Source of the DNA: Flavobacterium algicola
Lineage (GTDB): Bacteria; Bacteroidota; Bacteroidia; Flavobacteriales; Flavobacteriaceae
Assembly (NCBI RefSeq): GCF_022399565.1
Contig: NZ_JAJTUT010000002.1
Location: 682,001 to 746,000, forward strand
Direction of reading: 5' to 3'
DNA: 64,000 bases
Positions 61,753 to 64,000 of this stretch are shown one piece after another. How positions within the stretch are numbered: position 1 is the stretch's first letter; every line of letters starts with the position of its first letter. Position numbers and translations under genes: made by a program. The notes under the pieces were generated by a model. It did not search any database, had not been told where the DNA came from, and saw only the letters and a list, made by a program, of their open reading frames with translations.

Positions 61753-61950
61753 AGTCGTGCTTATGAGGTATATATTTTCTAATTGTAAAAAACTATTAAA
61801 CAACCAATTATTGTAATCTTACAACAAGATTAGATAATAGTGTAATATTGAATATTGCAAAATGCGCTACTTTCGCATTGAAAGTTTATGAGTCTAATAT
61901 TAAGTTATTAGCTTTCGATTAAATACTATCAAACCCTTAATTCAAAATTT
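61753..61950. other. Upstream region of the Anbu gene
   Basis: This is A+T-rich with no open frame and no tRNA-like fold. A TACTTTCG near 61869-61876 is one base off the -7 consensus and could be the promoter, with a leader of about 70 nt. That is a weak call. Confidence 0.35.
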
Positions 61951-62694
61951 ATGACTTACTGTCTTGCGATTAAAGTAAAAGAAGGTCTAATAGCAATTGC
62001 TGACACCTGCATCACAGCCGGATCAAATGTTTCTATTAAGAAAAAAGTTCATGTAGAGCAATACCAAGATCATTCTGTTTTTATAATGACAAGTGGACTT
62101 CGCTCGGTACGCGATAAAGCAATCAATTATTTTCAAGAATTATCAGAAGAGACTAAGAGTTACACAAAATTATATCAAGTAGTTAATTCTTTTGGAGATC
62201 AAATAAAACGTGTTGCTAAAGAGGATAAAGCTTCACTGCTAAGTGGTGGTTTAAAATTCAATTTAAATACTATTATTGGAGGACAATTAAAAGACGATGC
62301 TACTCAGAAATTATTCCTTATTTATTCCGAAGGTAATTGGGTTGAACTTGACGAAGGTTCACCTTATGTAATCATTGGTAATTCGGGGCAAGGTAAAGCT
62401 ATTCTTAATAGAATTATCAATCCAGACACAACAATGAAAGAAGCTTTAAAAGCAGGTTTTTTATCATTCGACTCCACTCGTGTGAGTGCCAACAATGTAG
62501 ATTTCCCGATAGATGTAGTATTATACAAAAAAGACACTTTTGAAATGTTTGAAAAGAGATACGATCAAAAAGAGCTTTCTAATATTTCTGATCTATGGGC
62601 AGAAAAATTAAAATCAGCTCTTGATGAATTACCTGAAGAATGGCTTGACACCACTTTTGATAAATTAGACGACAAATTAGTCAACAATAAATAG
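61951..62694 (+). CDS. Anbu (ancestral beta subunit) proteasome-like peptidase
   Basis: This 247-residue Ntn-hydrolase starts MTYCLAIKVKEGLIAIADT. After Met removal the N-terminal Thr would be the nucleophile, as in proteasome beta subunits; MTYCLAI with DT at about residue 18 matches Anbu/bacterial proteasome-related proteins. A Lys near residue 30 (SIKKKVH) fits the catalytic Lys of the fold. Anbu proteins assemble into ring- or lock-washer-shaped particles and usually neighbour a transglutaminase-like gene, as here (28 bp downstream). The client is unknown. Confidence 0.87.
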   Translation: MTYCLAIKVKEGLIAIADTCITAGSNVSIKKKVHVEQYQDHSVFIMTSGLRSVRDKAINYFQELSEETKSYTKLYQVVNSFGDQIKRVAKEDKASLLSGGLKFNLNTIIGGQLKDDATQKLFLIYSEGNWVELDEGSPYVIIGNSGQGKAILNRIINPDTTMKEALKAGFLSFDSTRVSANNVDFPIDVVLYKKDTFEMFEKRYDQKELSNISDLWAEKLKSALDELPEEWLDTTFDKLDDKLVNNK

Positions 62695-62722
62695 AATTAT
62701 AAATTATCTAAATCCTACTCAG

Positions 62723-63571
62723 ATGAAATTCAAAGTTCACAGCGAAATAACATATAATGTAGCTATACCCACTACCTTCATATTTAATATTCATGCTATA
62801 CGTAATAATAGCCAACAAATTCTTACTGAATCTTTAACTTTAAATCCTCAATTTGAAGTTGAAGAATTCTCATATAATTCAGGTGCAGGTCGTTTTCTTA
62901 GATTGAAATCGCAAGGAAACACCACTTTTACAATATCCTATGACGCTACCGTTGAAACCAACTATACTATTTATGACCAACGTCAAGAGTTTCAAAACGT
63001 TCCAGTTGCAGAATTAGATGGAGATATTATTCCGTTCTTATTTCCAAGTAGATACTGCCAATCCGATAAATTGCAAAAATTAGCTTTTAAGGAATTTGGT
63101 CATATCGAAAATATCTACTCAAAAGTACTAGCCATAACAGATTGGATACACAATAATGTAGAATATGTTAGCGGAAGTACAAATTCTCAAACATCCGCTC
63201 TAGATACGATCACCGATCGTGTTGGTGTTTGTCGTGATTTTGCTCATTTGGGAATTAGCTTATGCCGTGCTTTATCCATTCCTGCTAGATACCTTACTTG
63301 TTATGCATATACCTTACAACCACCTGATTTTCATGCTTGTTTTGAAGCATACATAGGCGGAAATTGGATTGTATTTGACGCAACGCAATTAGTTCCTTTA
63401 AATAGTCTGGTTAAAATTGCAAATGGTAGAGATGCTGCAGATGCTGCAGTTGCAAGTATTTTTGGAAACGCATCCTCTAGCAATATTTTAGTGTCTTGTG
63501 AACTCGCAGAAGATAATTTCGATCCCTTCTGGTACAATGAAAATGTCCTTAACGGTTTTTCAATACAGTAA
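62723..63571 (+). CDS. Transglutaminase-like cysteine protease-fold protein
   Basis: This 282-residue cytosolic protein has an N-terminal beta-rich domain (to ~residue 120) and a transglutaminase-core domain. The catalytic triad is visible: Cys in RVGVCRDFAHLGISLCR near residue 170, His in FHACFEAYIGG near residue 205, and Asp in WIVFDATQLVP near residue 220. Genes of this type are regular neighbours of Anbu, often with alpha-E and ATP-grasp proteins that I do not see within this window. It lies 28 bp after the Anbu gene and is presumably cotranscribed. Whether it acts as a protease or crosslinks is unknown. Confidence 0.87.
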   Translation: MKFKVHSEITYNVAIPTTFIFNIHAIRNNSQQILTESLTLNPQFEVEEFSYNSGAGRFLRLKSQGNTTFTISYDATVETNYTIYDQRQEFQNVPVAELDGDIIPFLFPSRYCQSDKLQKLAFKEFGHIENIYSKVLAITDWIHNNVEYVSGSTNSQTSALDTITDRVGVCRDFAHLGISLCRALSIPARYLTCYAYTLQPPDFHACFEAYIGGNWIVFDATQLVPLNSLVKIANGRDAADAAVASIFGNASSSNILVSCELAEDNFDPFWYNENVLNGFSIQ

Positions 63572-63826
63572 ATAAAAATTTAAATTGCACCTTACTGTTA
63601 TTATAATAGTCAAATTTGTATACTTTTTTGATTATTATAATAAAATTAATCTATTTTTATAACTCAATAGTTATTTAGAGTTGATTAATTATTCATAACG
63701 TGCTCAGAGCTTATACACTACAATTGTTGTTTTGTTTTTGTTTTGAATGTAATCATAATGATTTTCTTCAAAATTCAAAAATAGAAAGCTTTATAGATTT
63801 TTATTTACAAATTAAAATTGGCAGTC
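63572..63826. other. Spacer before the putative sensor kinase
   Basis: It is very A+T-rich, with no open frame and no clear terminator for the transglutaminase gene. Confidence 0.4.
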
Positions 63827-64000
63827 ATGGATAAAAATAAACTAACCAAAAATGTTCTTATAATTAACCCCTCCCCTCCAAACGCAAATAATCAGAAAGC
63901 GAATCGAGATGCTGAGTTAATTATTACGCATAAAGAAATTGCCTTTCATAAAGTTGAAAAAGCTAAAAGAGCAGCTGAGTTGGCAATTGCTACTGAGGAA
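63827..64000 (+). CDS. Probable sensor histidine kinase or PAS-type signalling protein, 5' part
   Basis: Fifty-eight codons run off the right edge. The N-terminus MDKNKLTKNVLIINPSPPN is polar; from residue ~23 it is a charged helix with the repeat-like pattern KANRDAELIITHKEIAFHK and KAKRAAELAIATEE. Such 20-residue coiled-coil repeats precede PAS and kinase domains in many Bacteroidota sensor kinases, which is the basis for the guess. No catalytic domain is visible in the window. Confidence 0.45.
   Translation, partial: MDKNKLTKNVLIINPSPPNANNQKANRDAELIITHKEIAFHKVEKAKRAAELAIATEE

Overview
The window is a chromosomal segment of a flavobacterium-type Bacteroidota, most likely Flavobacterium or a close relative. 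The evidence is strong A+T richness, repeated upstream TAnnTTTG boxes (the Bacteroidota -7 element, in a few places with a TTG about 19-20 nt upstream), many genes whose best-known relatives are Flavobacteriia proteins of unknown function, and typical Bacteroidota enzymes such as a fused E1 alpha/beta 2-oxoacid dehydrogenase. It is ordinary core and near-core genome: I see no rRNA, tRNA, CRISPR array, prophage, insertion sequence or integrase.

Layout. 1-7.1 kb: tail of a DinB-like protein, an APC permease with a soluble C-terminal domain, an MFS transporter, a TauE/SafE permease, a small membrane-anchored protein and an M1 aminopeptidase. 7.3-11 kb: a Dph6-like PP-loop enzyme, alanine dehydrogenase, a structured repeat element (copy A), and DUF1697 and DUF2059 proteins. 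11-19.8 kb: recG, a complete RND efflux operon (adaptor, pump, TolC-like channel) and a bestrophin-like channel. 20-29.5 kb: pheT, a fasciclin protein, ribosomal protein S1, ettA, small membrane proteins and holA. 29.5-32.1 kb: repeat element copy B, an orphan HsdR-N-like protein, a GT2 glycosyltransferase and an OmpA-like lipoprotein. 32.3-37.2 kb: type II NADH dehydrogenase, two SF2 helicases and a DUF6155 protein. 37.3-44.5 kb: small metabolic and hypothetical genes, then a leftward run of esterase, M17 peptidase, M1 peptidase and DUF4240 protein, then ung. 44.6-53.9 kb: a MutS2 relative without Smr, a DCC thiol oxidoreductase, a LOG-family protein, a degenerate M1 protein fused to a probable outer-membrane barrel, and the E1 fusion. 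54-59.9 kb: two tandem near-identical CAP-domain lipoproteins, pdxH, rnz, a STAS-like small protein, pyrB, pyrR and a tiny lipoprotein. 59.9-64 kb: a YbiT-like ABC-F ATPase, repeat element copy C, an Anbu (proteasome-like) peptidase with a transglutaminase-like partner, and the start of a probable sensor kinase.

The most interesting signals are as follows. (1) A 113-123 bp intergenic element occurs three times in the same orientation. It has conserved ends and core, while its internal stems are unrelated in sequence yet still base-pair, so it looks like a structured RNA; it resembles what I remember of the Flavo-1 motif. (2) The second ABC-F protein has one intact composite ATP site and one in which both contributing motifs are lost. 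(3) An Anbu-transglutaminase pair. (4) An inactive-looking M1 scaffold fused to an outer-membrane barrel. (5) A tandem duplication of a CAP lipoprotein gene in which each copy keeps its own flanking signals.

Names rest on reading motifs by eye and on memory of the families; no database was searched.
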